DNA of 63,324 nt from Nocardia suismassiliense (lineage in GTDB: Bacteria > Actinomycetota > Actinomycetes > Mycobacteriales > Mycobacteriaceae): positions 6,639,324-6,702,647 of the forward strand of contig NZ_LT985361.1 in NCBI RefSeq assembly GCF_900269665.1, in the 5' to 3' direction. The position numbers and the translations under genes were made by a program. Within the stretch, counting starts at the first letter, position 1. Each line of letters opens with the position of its first letter. The notes under the pieces are model-generated. The model made no database searches. It saw only the letters and a list, made by a program, of their open reading frames with translations, and was not told the DNA's origin. Positions 1 through 9,039 of this stretch are shown here, in pieces.

Positions 1-287
1 CGACACGCCGTGTGGCGCGGGGCAGGCGCGGGGCATCGCGACGGAGGGCCGGGCCGCGGGGGGCGGCGGAGGGCGCGGCGGCCGGGGGGGGAGGGCCGGG
101 GGCGGCCGGTCGGGGGGGGGGGGCGGGGGGGGGGGAGCGGTGCGGGGGGGGGGGGGGGGGGCGGGGGGGCGCGGGTCAGTGGGTTTCCAGTGTCGTGGCG
201 GTCCGCGTTGCGGCGGCGGATGACCAGGATTGTGAGTGCGACAGCAAGGATGGCCAGCACGGCAATCGCTGATAGCAGGTAACCCAT
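1..287 (-). CDS. Small single-pass membrane protein with proline-rich tail (partial, runs off the left edge)
   Basis: Reading leftward from the ATG at 285-287, a GAGGGGG ribosome binding site lies just upstream. The protein begins MGYLLSAIAVLAIL and has one hydrophobic helix (about residues 3-23) followed by RRR, which suggests the tail is cytoplasmic. The tail then enters the G-rich block at 111-170, read here as poly-proline. No stop codon appears before the edge, so the gene is incomplete. I recognise no family. The helix, stop-transfer arginines and ribosome binding site support a real start. The tail is doubtful because long G runs are prone to length errors that would change the frame. 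Confidence 0.35.
   Translation of the reverse strand, partial: MGYLLSAIAVLAILAVALTILVIRRRNADRHDTGNPLTRAPPPPPPPPAPLPPPRPPPPTGRPRPSPPGRRALRRPPRPGPPSRCPAPAPRHTAC
105..170. repeat. Extreme G-rich low-complexity tract
   Basis: Almost all guanine on the plus strand, with one uninterrupted run of 18 G (144-161) and further runs separated by single C, AGC or T. It could form G-quadruplexes on the plus strand and gives poly-proline on the minus strand. Its position at the window edge also fits homopolymer or assembly error. Confidence 0.7.
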
Positions 288-689
288 GATGGCCCCCTCG
301 ATCAATTCCGACGCTCGAAGTCGGACTCCCCCGCATTGTGCCATTTACTATCGGCCCGTCGCTAGCGCAACTTTCGGGGGGCGACCCGCCTGATTCGCCG
401 CAGCACCAATCCAATTCAGTGACACTGCCACTCCCGGCACCGCCTAGAGGTTGACCGCCCGCCGAACGGGATCGGTGGCACCAAACGCGAGGGACCCCAC
501 CGAGATGTCCCGCTCGGCGACCATCTCACTTAACGTAAGTTCCGCACTCTTGACGCAGGCTGCAACCTCAGTCAAGAGCACGGAATCTACGTCAAGTCGG
601 CGCGCGACCCGGTCGCCGAGCGGGTCGTCGCCTGCGGTGCCAGGGAAGTTGGGGTCACCTACAGGCGTGCGGACGGTGGGTATGTTCCG
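288..689. repeat. Gene-free stretch with a hairpin and a palindromic intergenic repeat unit
   Basis: No convincing gene lies here. At 547-578 the arms CTCTTGAC and GTCAAGAG are perfect complements, with an imperfect extension toward a loop rich in CTGCAA. A related sequence lies near 62416 at the other end of the window. At about 465-525, read on the minus strand, a unit starting GCGGGACATC resembles the palindromic units at 9226 and 31884. The minus-strand frame after the stop at 690-692 stays open to 444, but it has no good start and covers this repeat. Confidence 0.5.
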
Positions 690-1859
690 CTACTCGGACC
701 AGCGTTCTTCGAGCATCGCTGAGACGTCTTCGGCGAAGTCGCCGATGATGTCGTCTCCAGTGCAGCGGGCGTCTTCGGCCAGGGCGGCCCAGCGGTTGAT
801 CAAGGCTTCCGACCGCGGTACGGACATGCCGTGTTCGCGGGCGGCGGCGATGCGGGCGTGGTCTGCGGGGAGAAACCAGTAGGTGGACAGCCACACCCAG
901 ATGAGGCGGGCCTCGAGGATGCGCTCGGACATCAGCTCGTCGTCGGCCAGGGCCGGCCATACGCCGACCACCTCGGAGCGCCATGCTTCGACCATCTGCC
1001 TGGCGCGTTCCCTGGACAGTTCGAAGTCGCACAGGCAGCCGGGGAAGGACACCAGTGCGTAGGCGATGTCGAGGGTGGCGTCGCGGAATCCGCCCCACTC
1101 GTAGTCGAGGAAGCGTGCGCCTTCCTCGTTGAGAATCACGTTGTCGGGGCACAGATCCGACGGACTGAACGCGCGGAATCGCCCGGCGGAGAACAGTCGG
1201 TTGCCGCGCACGATCCGTTCGGCGATCTCGCCGGGCACCTCGATGCCGAGTTCGCGCTGCAGCAGTCCGGGCACCTCGGCGATCGCGGATTCGGCCTGCT
1301 GGGCAATGCCGTCCACGCGATGCACCACGTCGACGCGGCGCAGCAGGGCGACGAAATCGGCTTCGCGGCCGACGGTCGCCGCGTGCATACGGCCGAGCGC
1401 CTGCGCGAACGCCATCATCCCGTTCCTGGTCGCCGGTTCGGCGCCGGACCGCAACATCTGAGTAAGCAGCGAATTCTCGCCGAGGTCACTGAGGATCAGC
1501 AAACGCTCAGGCAAACTATGCGCGATCAGGTACGCGCCCGGTCGCTGTTCGCGGCTCAGCGCAGTGGTGAACTGGTACGAGACCGCTTCACGGAGGAACG
1601 CGGAGTCGATGCTGGCGACTCCGGGCGCGAGACCACCCGTGGTGCGGTCCTGCGAGTGTCCGCGAACTTGTTTGACGATGAGCGTTCGCGGCAGCGAGTA
1701 GGGGTTTTCCGCTACACGCACACGGAGAACCGTCGTTCTACCACTACCGCTGAGTTCGATCGGATCGCTCAGCTTTACCGGAGCACCCATTCGCTTTGTG
1801 AGCAACTGTTGCGCTGCGGACACGACTTCGGCGGCGCGTTCGGCCAATAGTGCGGTCAT
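690..1859 (-). CDS. Phosphotransferase-fold (APH/choline kinase-like) protein
   Basis: 389 residues, about the usual size for the aminoglycoside phosphotransferase/choline kinase superfamily, whose members phosphorylate small molecules in the cytoplasm. The catalytic loop reads SPSDLCPDN around residues 232-240. It keeps the catalytic-base Asp235 and Asn240, but the His of the usual HxDxxxxN pattern is replaced. The metal-binding segment LDYEW follows at 251-255, and an ATP-lobe beta region (VLRVRVAENP) lies near 44-53. It is not close to a known resistance enzyme by eye, so the substrate is unknown. It is transcribed divergently from the proline-rich membrane protein across about 190 bp. Confidence 0.85.
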   Translation of the reverse strand: MTALLAERAAEVVSAAQQLLTKRMGAPVKLSDPIELSGSGRTTVLRVRVAENPYSLPRTLIVKQVRGHSQDRTTGGLAPGVASIDSAFLREAVSYQFTTALSREQRPGAYLIAHSLPERLLILSDLGENSLLTQMLRSGAEPATRNGMMAFAQALGRMHAATVGREADFVALLRRVDVVHRVDGIAQQAESAIAEVPGLLQRELGIEVPGEIAERIVRGNRLFSAGRFRAFSPSDLCPDNVILNEEGARFLDYEWGGFRDATLDIAYALVSFPGCLCDFELSRERARQMVEAWRSEVVGVWPALADDELMSERILEARLIWVWLSTYWFLPADHARIAAAREHGMSVPRSEALINRWAALAEDARCTGDDIIGDFAEDVSAMLEERWSE

Positions 1860-1965
1860 CGCCCTTCAAGTTACTCGCATCAGGTCACTTCTAGCGAGCG
1901 GATACACAACCTTTCCGCGTCGTTCGGCGTGTCTCTCTCGAGGTTACGGGACGGGCGGCCGTTGC

Positions 1966-1994
1966 TTGACACGATTGCACCCGTCAGGTTTTCT
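1966..1994 (+). promoter_or_regulatory. Possible promoter of the proline-rich membrane protein gene
   Basis: A consensus -35 hexamer TTGACA at 1966-1971 is followed after 17 bases by a weak -10 (TTTTCT, 1989-1994), about 57 bases before the ATG at 2051. The spacing is ideal, but the -10 is poor. Confidence 0.25.
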
Positions 1995-2050
1995 CATCGT
2001 CAACTGCTCTGCGCCACACCGCAAACCAGTTGAGTGGAAAGGTCTATGGC

Positions 2051-3727
2051 ATGACCGGCACACCGCCTCCCCCGCCCCACGCATCAGCTGGCGACCCTCC
2101 CGAGCACGGAGACGACGAACGCCACGCGGCGCAACAGGGCCAGCACGAGAGTCACCCACCGCAGCCGCCGAGCGCGAGCACCGAGCACGGCAAGCACGAG
2201 ATGGCGGGGTCGGCCGGGTACCCGCAGTTCGAAGGTCCGGGCGCCGCGCAGTACGGCAGCGAACCCGTCGAGCCACCGCCGCCGGTCGCACCGCCGCAGT
2301 CATCAGCACATCCTGGGCAAACGGGTCAGCCGAGTTACGGTCCGCCGGGGACCGGGCCCGGAGCGGAACCCACGAGTATGCCTTCGGGGTCCGGGTCCGG
2401 GTCCGGGTCCGGTGCCGGTGCCGGGGCTGCGGCGGCGGCATCCGCGGGTATGCCTCCGGGCGCTACGCCACCACCAGGCACTGGGCCGCAGGGAGCGATG
2501 CCCCCGCAGGGGAACCTGCCGCCGGGATCGATGCCGCCACAAGGAAATATGCCGACGGGCTCGCCACAACAAGGAAACATGCCGTCGGGTTCCATGCCGT
2601 CGCAAGGAAACGTACCGCCGGGTTCTATGCCGCAACAGGGGACGGCGCCACCCGGTTCGATGCCGCCCCAAGGGAACATGCCCTCGGGATCACCAGCACA
2701 AAGTTCCATACCGGAACAAGGGACGATGCCACCCGGATCGATGCCGCCACACGGCAACATGCCGTCGGGCTCGCCAGCACAAGGTTCCATGCCGCAACAG
2801 GGGACGGCGCCACCCGGATCGATGCCGCCACACGGCAACATGCCGTCGGGATCACCACAACAAGGGAACATGCCAGCTGGATCACCACCGCAAGGCACCA
2901 TGCCGCCCGGATCCACGCCGCAACAGGGAATGCCGACCGGGTCCATGCCGCAACAAGGCACCATGCCACCGGGATCGATGCCGCCACAAGGGAACGTGCC
3001 GTCCTACGGCGCGCCACCACAAGGCGGCATGCAACAGCCGGGCATGATGCCCCCGCAAGGAACACCACCCACCTACGGTTACCAACAGGCCGCCGCCTCC
3101 ACCCCCGGCACCCTCGATGTGGGCCAGGCACTCAGCTACGGCTGGGAACGGTTCCGCTCGAATCCAGGGCCATGGATGGGAGTGATCGCATGCGGGCTGG
3201 TCATCTACCTCGGCTTCGTGCTCGTCGTGCAACTCACCGACCCGACGACATTGCTGCCGGTACTACTGATCTTCCTCGCCGTACTCGCCGCCGTCTGGCT
3301 GCTGCAGGCCGCCATGGTGCGCGGCGCACTCTATGAAACCGACGGCTACAAACCGCATTTCGGTTCGTACTTCCGTTTCGTGAACGCCGGCAATGTGCTG
3401 ATCACCGCCCTGCTGGCGTTCCTCCTGACCGTCATCGGTGCGGCGCTCTGCCTCGTACCCGGACTGATCGCCGGCATCCTGTGCATGTTCTCCCTGCACT
3501 TCGTCGTCGACCAGAACGAGGGGCCGTTCGAGGCGATCAAGTCCAGCGCCACGCTGGTGGTCACCAACATCTGGCCGGTACTACTGCTCGCCCTTTCTGT
3601 CCTGTTCGTCACCTTCGTCGGTGTTCTACTGTGCGGCCTCGGTCTACTCGTCGCAGGACCCGTCGCAGTCATGGCAGTCACCTACGCCTACCGAACCCTC
3701 ACCGCAGGCACCGTCTCGCCCCTCTAA
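2051..3727 (+). CDS. Proline/glycine-rich repeat membrane protein (Rv2560-like)
   Basis: 558 residues. The ATG at 2051 is chosen over the upstream TTG at 2030 because GGAAAGG ends 8 bases before it. The first 350 or so residues are hydrophilic and low in complexity, with about twenty imperfect repeats of the type GSMPPQGNMPS between roughly residues 140 and 325. The last 200 residues hold about five to six membrane segments, starting at WMGVIACGLVIYLGF and ending near the C-terminus. The layout recalls the proline- and glycine-rich transmembrane protein Rv2560 of M. tuberculosis, which also lies near aspS. Function is unknown. The repeats are likely a flexible cytoplasmic domain whose copy number may vary between strains. 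Confidence 0.85.
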   Translation: MTGTPPPPPHASAGDPPEHGDDERHAAQQGQHESHPPQPPSASTEHGKHEMAGSAGYPQFEGPGAAQYGSEPVEPPPPVAPPQSSAHPGQTGQPSYGPPGTGPGAEPTSMPSGSGSGSGSGAGAGAAAAASAGMPPGATPPPGTGPQGAMPPQGNLPPGSMPPQGNMPTGSPQQGNMPSGSMPSQGNVPPGSMPQQGTAPPGSMPPQGNMPSGSPAQSSIPEQGTMPPGSMPPHGNMPSGSPAQGSMPQQGTAPPGSMPPHGNMPSGSPQQGNMPAGSPPQGTMPPGSTPQQGMPTGSMPQQGTMPPGSMPPQGNVPSYGAPPQGGMQQPGMMPPQGTPPTYGYQQAAASTPGTLDVGQALSYGWERFRSNPGPWMGVIACGLVIYLGFVLVVQLTDPTTLLPVLLIFLAVLAAVWLLQAAMVRGALYETDGYKPHFGSYFRFVNAGNVLITALLAFLLTVIGAALCLVPGLIAGILCMFSLHFVVDQNEGPFEAIKSSATLVVTNIWPVLLLALSVLFVTFVGVLLCGLGLLVAGPVAVMAVTYAYRTLTAGTVSPL

Positions 3728-3780
3728 TCGCCACACGTCGATCGAAGCCACACGGACAACCCGGCCACCTGCACAACTTT

Positions 3781-3828
3781 TGATGTGGCGCATACGGAAT
3801 TGCATGCGATTCCGTATGCGCCACATCA
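3781..3828. repeat. Perfect 20-bp inverted repeat with 8-base loop
   Basis: The arm at 3781-3800 (TGATGTGGCGCATACGGAAT) is exactly complementary to 3809-3828, with TGCATGCG between them. It lies 53 bp past the stop of the membrane protein gene, in a convergent gap. No T-tract follows, so it would be a factor-dependent terminator or a DNA cruciform rather than a classical terminator. Confidence 0.7.
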
Positions 3829-3884
3829 GAAAGTGTGCGGCTGTGCTCCTGCGATCGGGGTGGCCGCTTGGTCTGCCGCGGATC

Positions 3885-4215
3885 GACCGGCGAAGGAACG
3901 CAGCGCCGGGGCGCTTGGCAACCGCCACCCCGCGGCTCAGCCGGTGGAGGAACGCACCGCTCGGGCTTCACTGGTGTGCCGCTTGCAGAAATGGGTGCAG
4001 CCGGCGAAAACGCAGCGCCATACTCGGCCGCGCTCACCACCGAGTTGGCAGGAGAGGAACGCTGCCTGATCTCAGCTGGGCCGCACAGACTGACCGATGA
4101 CGGAACGCAGGGCTCGACACCTCATCCGCGGCCACCTTCACAGACTGACCGGCGAAGGAACCCACCGCTTGGCGTTCAGCCCTGCCACACCGCGGATTTA
4201 CCGGTGGAGGTTCGG
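3885..4215. repeat. Degenerate intergenic direct repeats in a convergent gap
   Basis: A motif close to GACCGGCGAAGGAACGCAGCG recurs with drift at about 3886, 3940, 4045, 4090, 4145 and 4193, at 45-105 bp spacing. The other sequence is unremarkable, and no reading frame here has a credible start. The array fills the convergent gap between the membrane protein gene and the DUF389 gene. Confidence 0.5.
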
Positions 4216-4225
4216 GTCTGTAGTG

Positions 4226-5194
4226 CTACTTCTCAACCAACGAGCGCATACCGATCCACCGCTTGAAACGTTCCAACGGACCGAACTCGTTGCCGGCGCG
4301 CGGCCGCAGCGCAAGCACGATCACACCGGCCGTAACGATGCCCGCAAGGTTCACCGCAAGCTGACCCGCGGACAGGAACGCCGCGTTCCACTCCCCCAAA
4401 GTGGCTGCGACGACGGCGAATCCGGCAGCGGGCACGGTGGTCACCGAGATGAACACACCGACCAGCGCCGCGGATTTCGAGGTGACCAGCGACAGCATGC
4501 CCGCCGCCCCGGCCAGCAACGCGACGACCAGCGAGAACGGCCCTACCTCATAGATGAAGTCGACGTTGGGCAGACTCTCCACACCGTTGAGCTTGATCCA
4601 GCCGAACTGCTCCCACAGCAACGTTGCGAACAACGTGATCACCATCGCTGTCGGAAACCCGATCGCCAAAGCGATGGCGGATCGGCGCGCGAGCCGAAAA
4701 TCCCTGCGCACCATGCCGACCGCGAACGCGGCCAGCGGACCGAACTCCGGCCCGACCACCATCGCGCCCACGATGGTCACCGGAGAATCGGTGGCCACAC
4801 CTACCGCGGCGAGCAGGCAGGCGATGGTGAGGAAGGCGATGAAGGTCGAGTTGAGCGTCGACTCTTCTTTCGTCTGCGCGAGCAGTTCTTCCCACACCAC
4901 CGCGTCGGTCGGATCGCCGGGCGCGGCCTTGACGGCCCGGTCCCCTGCTTCGGACAGCACGGTCTCGACCGGCCCGAGGGTGATGCCACCGGATTCAGAG
5001 ATCCCGAGTGCGGTCAGCTCGGCCAGCACCTCGTTGGCCGCCTCGCGCGCGACGTCGGCCTGGATCAGGTCACCGGCGGGTTCCACCGCGACGCCGCGAG
5101 CCAGGGTCACATGGGTGGCCCCTGGGTTCGCGGCGAGCACGGCCAGCACCTTGTCGGTGGTGTCCGACGGGCAGATCATGCGCAGGTGCAGCAA
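4226..5194 (-). CDS. DUF389 family membrane protein
   Basis: 322 residues. A soluble N-terminal region of about 110 residues, beginning MLHLRMICPSDTTDKV, is followed by six or so membrane helices. The segment VGAMVVGPEFGPLAAF is typical of DUF389 (TIGR00341-type) proteins, and gaps between helices carry arginines (MVRRDFRLARRS). The family is widespread and of unknown function. It is on the same strand as aspS, 73 bp downstream of its stop, so it may be read through from aspS. Family assignment is firm; the role is not. Confidence 0.9.
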   Translation of the reverse strand: MLHLRMICPSDTTDKVLAVLAANPGATHVTLARGVAVEPAGDLIQADVAREAANEVLAELTALGISESGGITLGPVETVLSEAGDRAVKAAPGDPTDAVVWEELLAQTKEESTLNSTFIAFLTIACLLAAVGVATDSPVTIVGAMVVGPEFGPLAAFAVGMVRRDFRLARRSAIALAIGFPTAMVITLFATLLWEQFGWIKLNGVESLPNVDFIYEVGPFSLVVALLAGAAGMLSLVTSKSAALVGVFISVTTVPAAGFAVVAATLGEWNAAFLSAGQLAVNLAGIVTAGVIVLALRPRAGNEFGPLERFKRWIGMRSLVEK

Positions 5195-5267
5195 CGGATC
5201 CCCTTGTGGTCAGCGTCGCCCGGCGGGTCGACGGATCGAAACTGTCCAGAAGGTACCGTTCCCACCG

Positions 5268-7094
5268 TTATTCGGCGGGCTTGTCCGCCTTCGCGTCGGC
5301 CTTGTCACCCTTCGCATCGGCCTTGTCACCCTTGGCTGCAGGCTTGGCGTCCAGCCCCGCCTCTTTGCGCTGCTGCTCGGTGATCGGCGCGGGCGCGTCG
5401 GTCAGCGGGTCGACGCCGCCGCCGGTCTTCGGGAACGCGATCACCTCACGGATCGAGTCGAGCCCGGCCAGCAGCGCGACGATGCGGTCCCAGCCGAACG
5501 CGATGCCGCCGTGCGGCGGTGCGCCGAAGGCGAAGGCGTCCAACAGGAATCCGAACTTCTCCTGCGCCTCCTCCAGGCTGATGCCCATCACCTTGAAGAC
5601 GCGCTCCTGCACATCGCGGCGGTGGATACGGATGCTGCCGCCGCCGATCTCGTTGCCGTTGCAGACGATGTCGTAGGCGTAGGCGAGCGCGGAACCGGGG
5701 TCGGTGTCGAAGGTGTCGACGGACTCGGGCTTCGGTGACGTGAACGCGTGGTGCACCGCCGTCCAAGCCGAATGACCAAGCGCCACATCGCCACTCGCGG
5801 TGGCCTCGGCGGCGGGCTCGAACATCGGCGCGTCCACGATCCAGACGAACGCCCACGCGTTCTCGTCGATCAGCCCGACCTTGCGGGCGATCTCGCCACG
5901 CGCCGCACCGAGCAGCGCGCGCTGCGCCTTGGCCGGACCGGCCGCGAAGAACACGCAGTCGCCGGGCACCGCGCCGACGTGTTTGGCCAGCCCGTCGCGC
6001 TCCGCGTCGCTCAGGTTCTTGGCGACCGGGCCGCCGAGCGTGCCGTCCTCGTTGATCAGCACATACGCCAGACCCTTGGCGCCGCGCTGCTTGGCCCATT
6101 CCTGCCAAGCGTCGAGCTGACGCCGCGGCTGGCTCGCGCCGCCCGGCATGACGACCGCGCCGACGTACGGCGCCTGGAACACCCGGAACGGCGTGTCCTT
6201 GAAGTACTCGGCGCACTCGGTGATCTCGATGCCGAAACGCAGGTCCGGCTTGTCGGAACCGAAGCGCCGCATGGCTTCCGCGTAGGTCATGTGCGGAATC
6301 GGGGTCGGGATCTCGTAGCCGATCAGCTTCCACAGCCCGACCAGGATCTGCTCGGCGAGCAGGATCACATCGTCCTGGCGCACGAAGCTCATCTCGATGT
6401 CGAGCTGAGTGAACTCGGGCTGACGGTCGGCGCGGAAGTCTTCGTCACGGTAGCAGCGCGCGATCTGGTAGTAGCGCTCGATGCCGCCGACCATGAGCAG
6501 CTGCTTGAACAGCTGCGGGCTCTGCGGCAGCGCGTAGAAGCTGCCGGGCTGCAGGCGCGCGGGCACCAGGAAGTCGCGGGCGCCCTCCGGGGTGGAGCGG
6601 GTCAGCGTCGGCGTCTCGACCTCGACGAACTCGTGGTTCGCCAGCACCGCGCGAGCGGCGGCGTTCGCCTTGGACCGCAGCCGGATCGCGTGCGCCGGGC
6701 CTTCGCGGCGCAGGTCCAGGTAGCGGTACTTCAGCCGGGCTTCTTCGCCGGGCTGCTCGTCCAGCTGGAACGGCAGCGGCGCGCTCTCGTTGAGCACCTC
6801 GAGCTCGGTGACGTTCACCTCGATGGTGCCGGTCGGCAGCTCCGGGTTCTCGTTGCCGTCCGGGCGCAGCTCCACCACGCCGGTGACGCGCACGCAGTAT
6901 TCGGCGCGGAGCCGGTGGGCCTGCTCGGCCGGTTCGCCCTCGCGGAACACCGCCTGCGACACACCCGACGCGTCGCGCAGATCGATGAAGATCACGCCAC
7001 CGTGGTCACGCCGCCTGGCCACCCATCCGGTGAGGGTCACGGTCTGACCGGCGTGCTCGCTTCGCAGCGAACCAGCCAAGTGGGTGCGCAGCAC
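5268..7094 (-). CDS. aspS: Aspartate-tRNA ligase (AspRS)
   Basis: 608 residues, the bacterial-type length. It charges tRNA-Asp, and in genomes lacking AsnRS also tRNA-Asn. The N-terminal OB-fold anticodon domain (TVTLTGWVARRRDHGG) is followed by the class II core. Motif 2 is CYRDEDFRADRQPEFTQLD, the bacterial GAD insertion sits mid-protein, and motif 3 is GIAFGWDRIVALLAG. The last 25 or so residues form a Lys/Ala/Asp-rich tail with repeats of GDKADAK, which looks like a disordered extension. The ATG at 7094 begins MLRTHLAGSL, the expected start. Neighbouring genes match the M. tuberculosis aspS neighbourhood. Confidence 0.98.
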   Translation of the reverse strand: MLRTHLAGSLRSEHAGQTVTLTGWVARRRDHGGVIFIDLRDASGVSQAVFREGEPAEQAHRLRAEYCVRVTGVVELRPDGNENPELPTGTIEVNVTELEVLNESAPLPFQLDEQPGEEARLKYRYLDLRREGPAHAIRLRSKANAAARAVLANHEFVEVETPTLTRSTPEGARDFLVPARLQPGSFYALPQSPQLFKQLLMVGGIERYYQIARCYRDEDFRADRQPEFTQLDIEMSFVRQDDVILLAEQILVGLWKLIGYEIPTPIPHMTYAEAMRRFGSDKPDLRFGIEITECAEYFKDTPFRVFQAPYVGAVVMPGGASQPRRQLDAWQEWAKQRGAKGLAYVLINEDGTLGGPVAKNLSDAERDGLAKHVGAVPGDCVFFAAGPAKAQRALLGAARGEIARKVGLIDENAWAFVWIVDAPMFEPAAEATASGDVALGHSAWTAVHHAFTSPKPESVDTFDTDPGSALAYAYDIVCNGNEIGGGSIRIHRRDVQERVFKVMGISLEEAQEKFGFLLDAFAFGAPPHGGIAFGWDRIVALLAGLDSIREVIAFPKTGGGVDPLTDAPAPITEQQRKEAGLDAKPAAKGDKADAKGDKADAKADKPAE

Positions 7095-7409
7095 AAGGTT
7101 CCTTTCGACGACTTCGCACCGGCAGGCAATGGCCAGGTGCGGTAGTCATCGTAGCCAGCCCGGCCGCTGAGCCGGAAACCGATATCCATGCTGTTCACCT
7201 CAGTCGCGACGACGTGGGTCCGCCGTTCCCGCGCGATCCGTCCGCCACGTCGATTCCGCCCCGCCGCTCACCGGTTGAATCGCCCGGAACGTGGCATCCC
7301 GTGCTCGTAGCGAAACACGTCCGCCGGGTAGAAACAGACCTCGCCCCGCCTGTGTCAAGCTTTAGACCACGCGGCGCCCGGGCAGGCGACAACACAGAGA
7401 GCGACGACG

Positions 7410-8333
7410 ATGACCTTCAACGAGGGCATGCAGATCGACCCCGATCGGGTTTCGGTAGGTGGCGGACCGGGCCGGGGCGGCAAAATCGCGCTGGGGGGTG
7501 GTGCGGGCGGGCTGATCGTGCTGGTGCTGGCACTGCTGCTCGGCGGCGATCCGGGCTCGCTGATCGGCGATCTCACCGGCGCCCAGGACTCCCAGGTGGC
7601 GCAGGCGCCCGGTGGCTTGCCGGAACACTGCACAGACGGAGCGAGTGCGAACAAGTATGTCGACTGCCGGGTCGCGCTCACCATCCAGAGTCTGGACTCG
7701 GTGTGGGCACCCGAACTGCCGAAGCAGACCGGCCAGCGTTATGTGGAGCCGAAGGTCCGGATGTTCTCCGGTGCCATCAGCACCGGATGCGGCAATGCGA
7801 CCAGCGCGGTCGGCCCGTTCTATTGCCCGGCAGACCAGTCCGCCTACTTCGACGTCAGCTTCTTCCAGGAGCTCGTCGACCGCTTCGGTGCCAGCGGCGG
7901 ACCGCTCGCCCAGGAATACGTGGTGGCGCACGAGATCGGCCATCACATCCAGAACCAGCTCGGCGATATCGACCGCGCCCAACGGGATCCGCAGGGCGCG
8001 AACTCCGCCGCCGTGCGCACCGAACTGCAGGCCGACTGCTACGCCGGTCTCTGGGCGCACTTCGCGGACAAGACTCCGGCGCCGGGCAGCAACCAGCCAT
8101 TCCTGAAGCCGCTGTCGGACAACGACATCCGCGACGCGCTCTCGGCCGCGTCGGCCGTCGGCGACGACCGGATCCAGCAGGCGTCCCGGGGACGGGTGAA
8201 TCCGGAGGCCTGGACGCACGGGTCGTCGGAGCAGCGGCAGAAGTGGTTCCTCACCGGGTACAAGACCGGCCAGGTCAAGGCTTGCGACACCTACTCCGCG
8301 CCGAGTGTGGACAACCCGCCGGCATTGCGCTGA
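7410..8333 (+). CDS. Neutral zinc metallopeptidase, membrane-anchored (YpfJ/Rv2575-like)
   Basis: 307 residues. A glycine-rich N-terminus and one membrane helix (about 26-45) precede an extracytoplasmic domain. The zinc motif HEIGHH spans residues 174-179, with Glu175 as the catalytic base, and a downstream ELQADCYAG segment supplies the third ligand, as in the PF04228 family. Cysteines at 74 and 86, and 127 and 139, could pair outside the cell. The family is a putative membrane metalloprotease of unknown substrate. M. tuberculosis Rv2575 is of this type and lies near aspS. A strong terminator follows the stop. Confidence 0.93.
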   Translation: MTFNEGMQIDPDRVSVGGGPGRGGKIALGGGAGGLIVLVLALLLGGDPGSLIGDLTGAQDSQVAQAPGGLPEHCTDGASANKYVDCRVALTIQSLDSVWAPELPKQTGQRYVEPKVRMFSGAISTGCGNATSAVGPFYCPADQSAYFDVSFFQELVDRFGASGGPLAQEYVVAHEIGHHIQNQLGDIDRAQRDPQGANSAAVRTELQADCYAGLWAHFADKTPAPGSNQPFLKPLSDNDIRDALSAASAVGDDRIQQASRGRVNPEAWTHGSSEQRQKWFLTGYKTGQVKACDTYSAPSVDNPPALR

Positions 8334-8382
8334 CCGGTCGGATTGCCCAACACGCCAACAGCATTCGCCACGCGCGGATTTG

Positions 8383-8424
8383 ACGCTCCGCTGACAGCCC
8401 TGTGCGATGTCAGCGGAGCGTTTT
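8383..8424 (+). terminator. Rho-independent terminator of the metallopeptidase gene
   Basis: The arms CGCTCCGCTGACA (8384-8396) and TGTCAGCGGAGCG (8408-8420) form a perfect 13-bp stem, extendable by one A-T pair, with an 11-base loop. TTTT follows at 8421-8424. It separates the metallopeptidase from the next gene. Confidence 0.85.
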
Positions 8425-8447
8425 CATCGATACGGAGGTTGCGAACT

Positions 8448-8981
8448 ATGCGACGAACGAAAGCCGCACTGCTGGTCGCCATGCTGACGCTCGCGATCAG
8501 CACCGGAACCGCGGCTGCCGCACCGCCCGATCAGCCGACGGCGCACGGTCCCGTCTCCGCTCCGCTGGCGCTGCTCACCCTCACCACCATCCCGAACGGC
8601 TGGCAGACCCGCATCGACCTCCGCCCCCAACTCGAGGTGTCCGGTGACGGGCGCGCCGTCAAGATCCCCGATGCCGTTGCCGCGGAACGACATCCGGACA
8701 GCCCGCCGCAGAAGGTCAACGGCCACATCCCACCCGAGGTCCTCACCGCCGCCCTGGCCGAAACCCGAGCCCTCGCCGCCGTCGACTTCGGCATGCCGAC
8801 CATCACCGACCAAGGCAGCCAGATCATCGACCTGATGCCACAGGCCCCGGAGGAAGACGCCCACCTGATCGTCTACGCCCCCGACTCCACCGAAGGCCTC
8901 GGCCCAGACCAACAAGCCGCCCGCAAACGCTTCGCCGCCCTCTACCGCAAGCTACTCGACGCCTTCATCCCCGTCCCCTGA
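8448..8981 (+). CDS. Small secreted protein of unknown function
   Basis: 177 residues from the ATG at 8448, chosen because ACGGAGG lies 9 bases upstream and because it opens a clean signal peptide: MRRTKAALLVAMLTLAIS, then a predicted cut after TAAA. The mature part has no cysteines or recognisable catalytic motif. It contains IDLRPQLEVSGDGRAVKIP and a C-terminal helical stretch (QQAARKRFAALYRKLLDAF). I do not recognise the family. It is preceded by a terminator, so it has its own promoter. A repeat array lies downstream. Confidence 0.85.
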   Translation: MRRTKAALLVAMLTLAISTGTAAAAPPDQPTAHGPVSAPLALLTLTTIPNGWQTRIDLRPQLEVSGDGRAVKIPDAVAAERHPDSPPQKVNGHIPPEVLTAALAETRALAAVDFGMPTITDQGSQIIDLMPQAPEEDAHLIVYAPDSTEGLGPDQQAARKRFAALYRKLLDAFIPVP

Positions 8982-9039
8982 CCCGCGCCCGGCTCCGCCG
9001 AACAAAACATAGCGACGCCACTCTCGACTTCCCACCACC

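Noticed and set aside
444..689. Minus-strand frame continuing in phase for 81 codons after the phosphotransferase stop
   Set aside because: It has no good start or ribosome binding site and covers a hairpin and a palindromic repeat unit. I treat it as intergenic repeat rather than a read-through extension.
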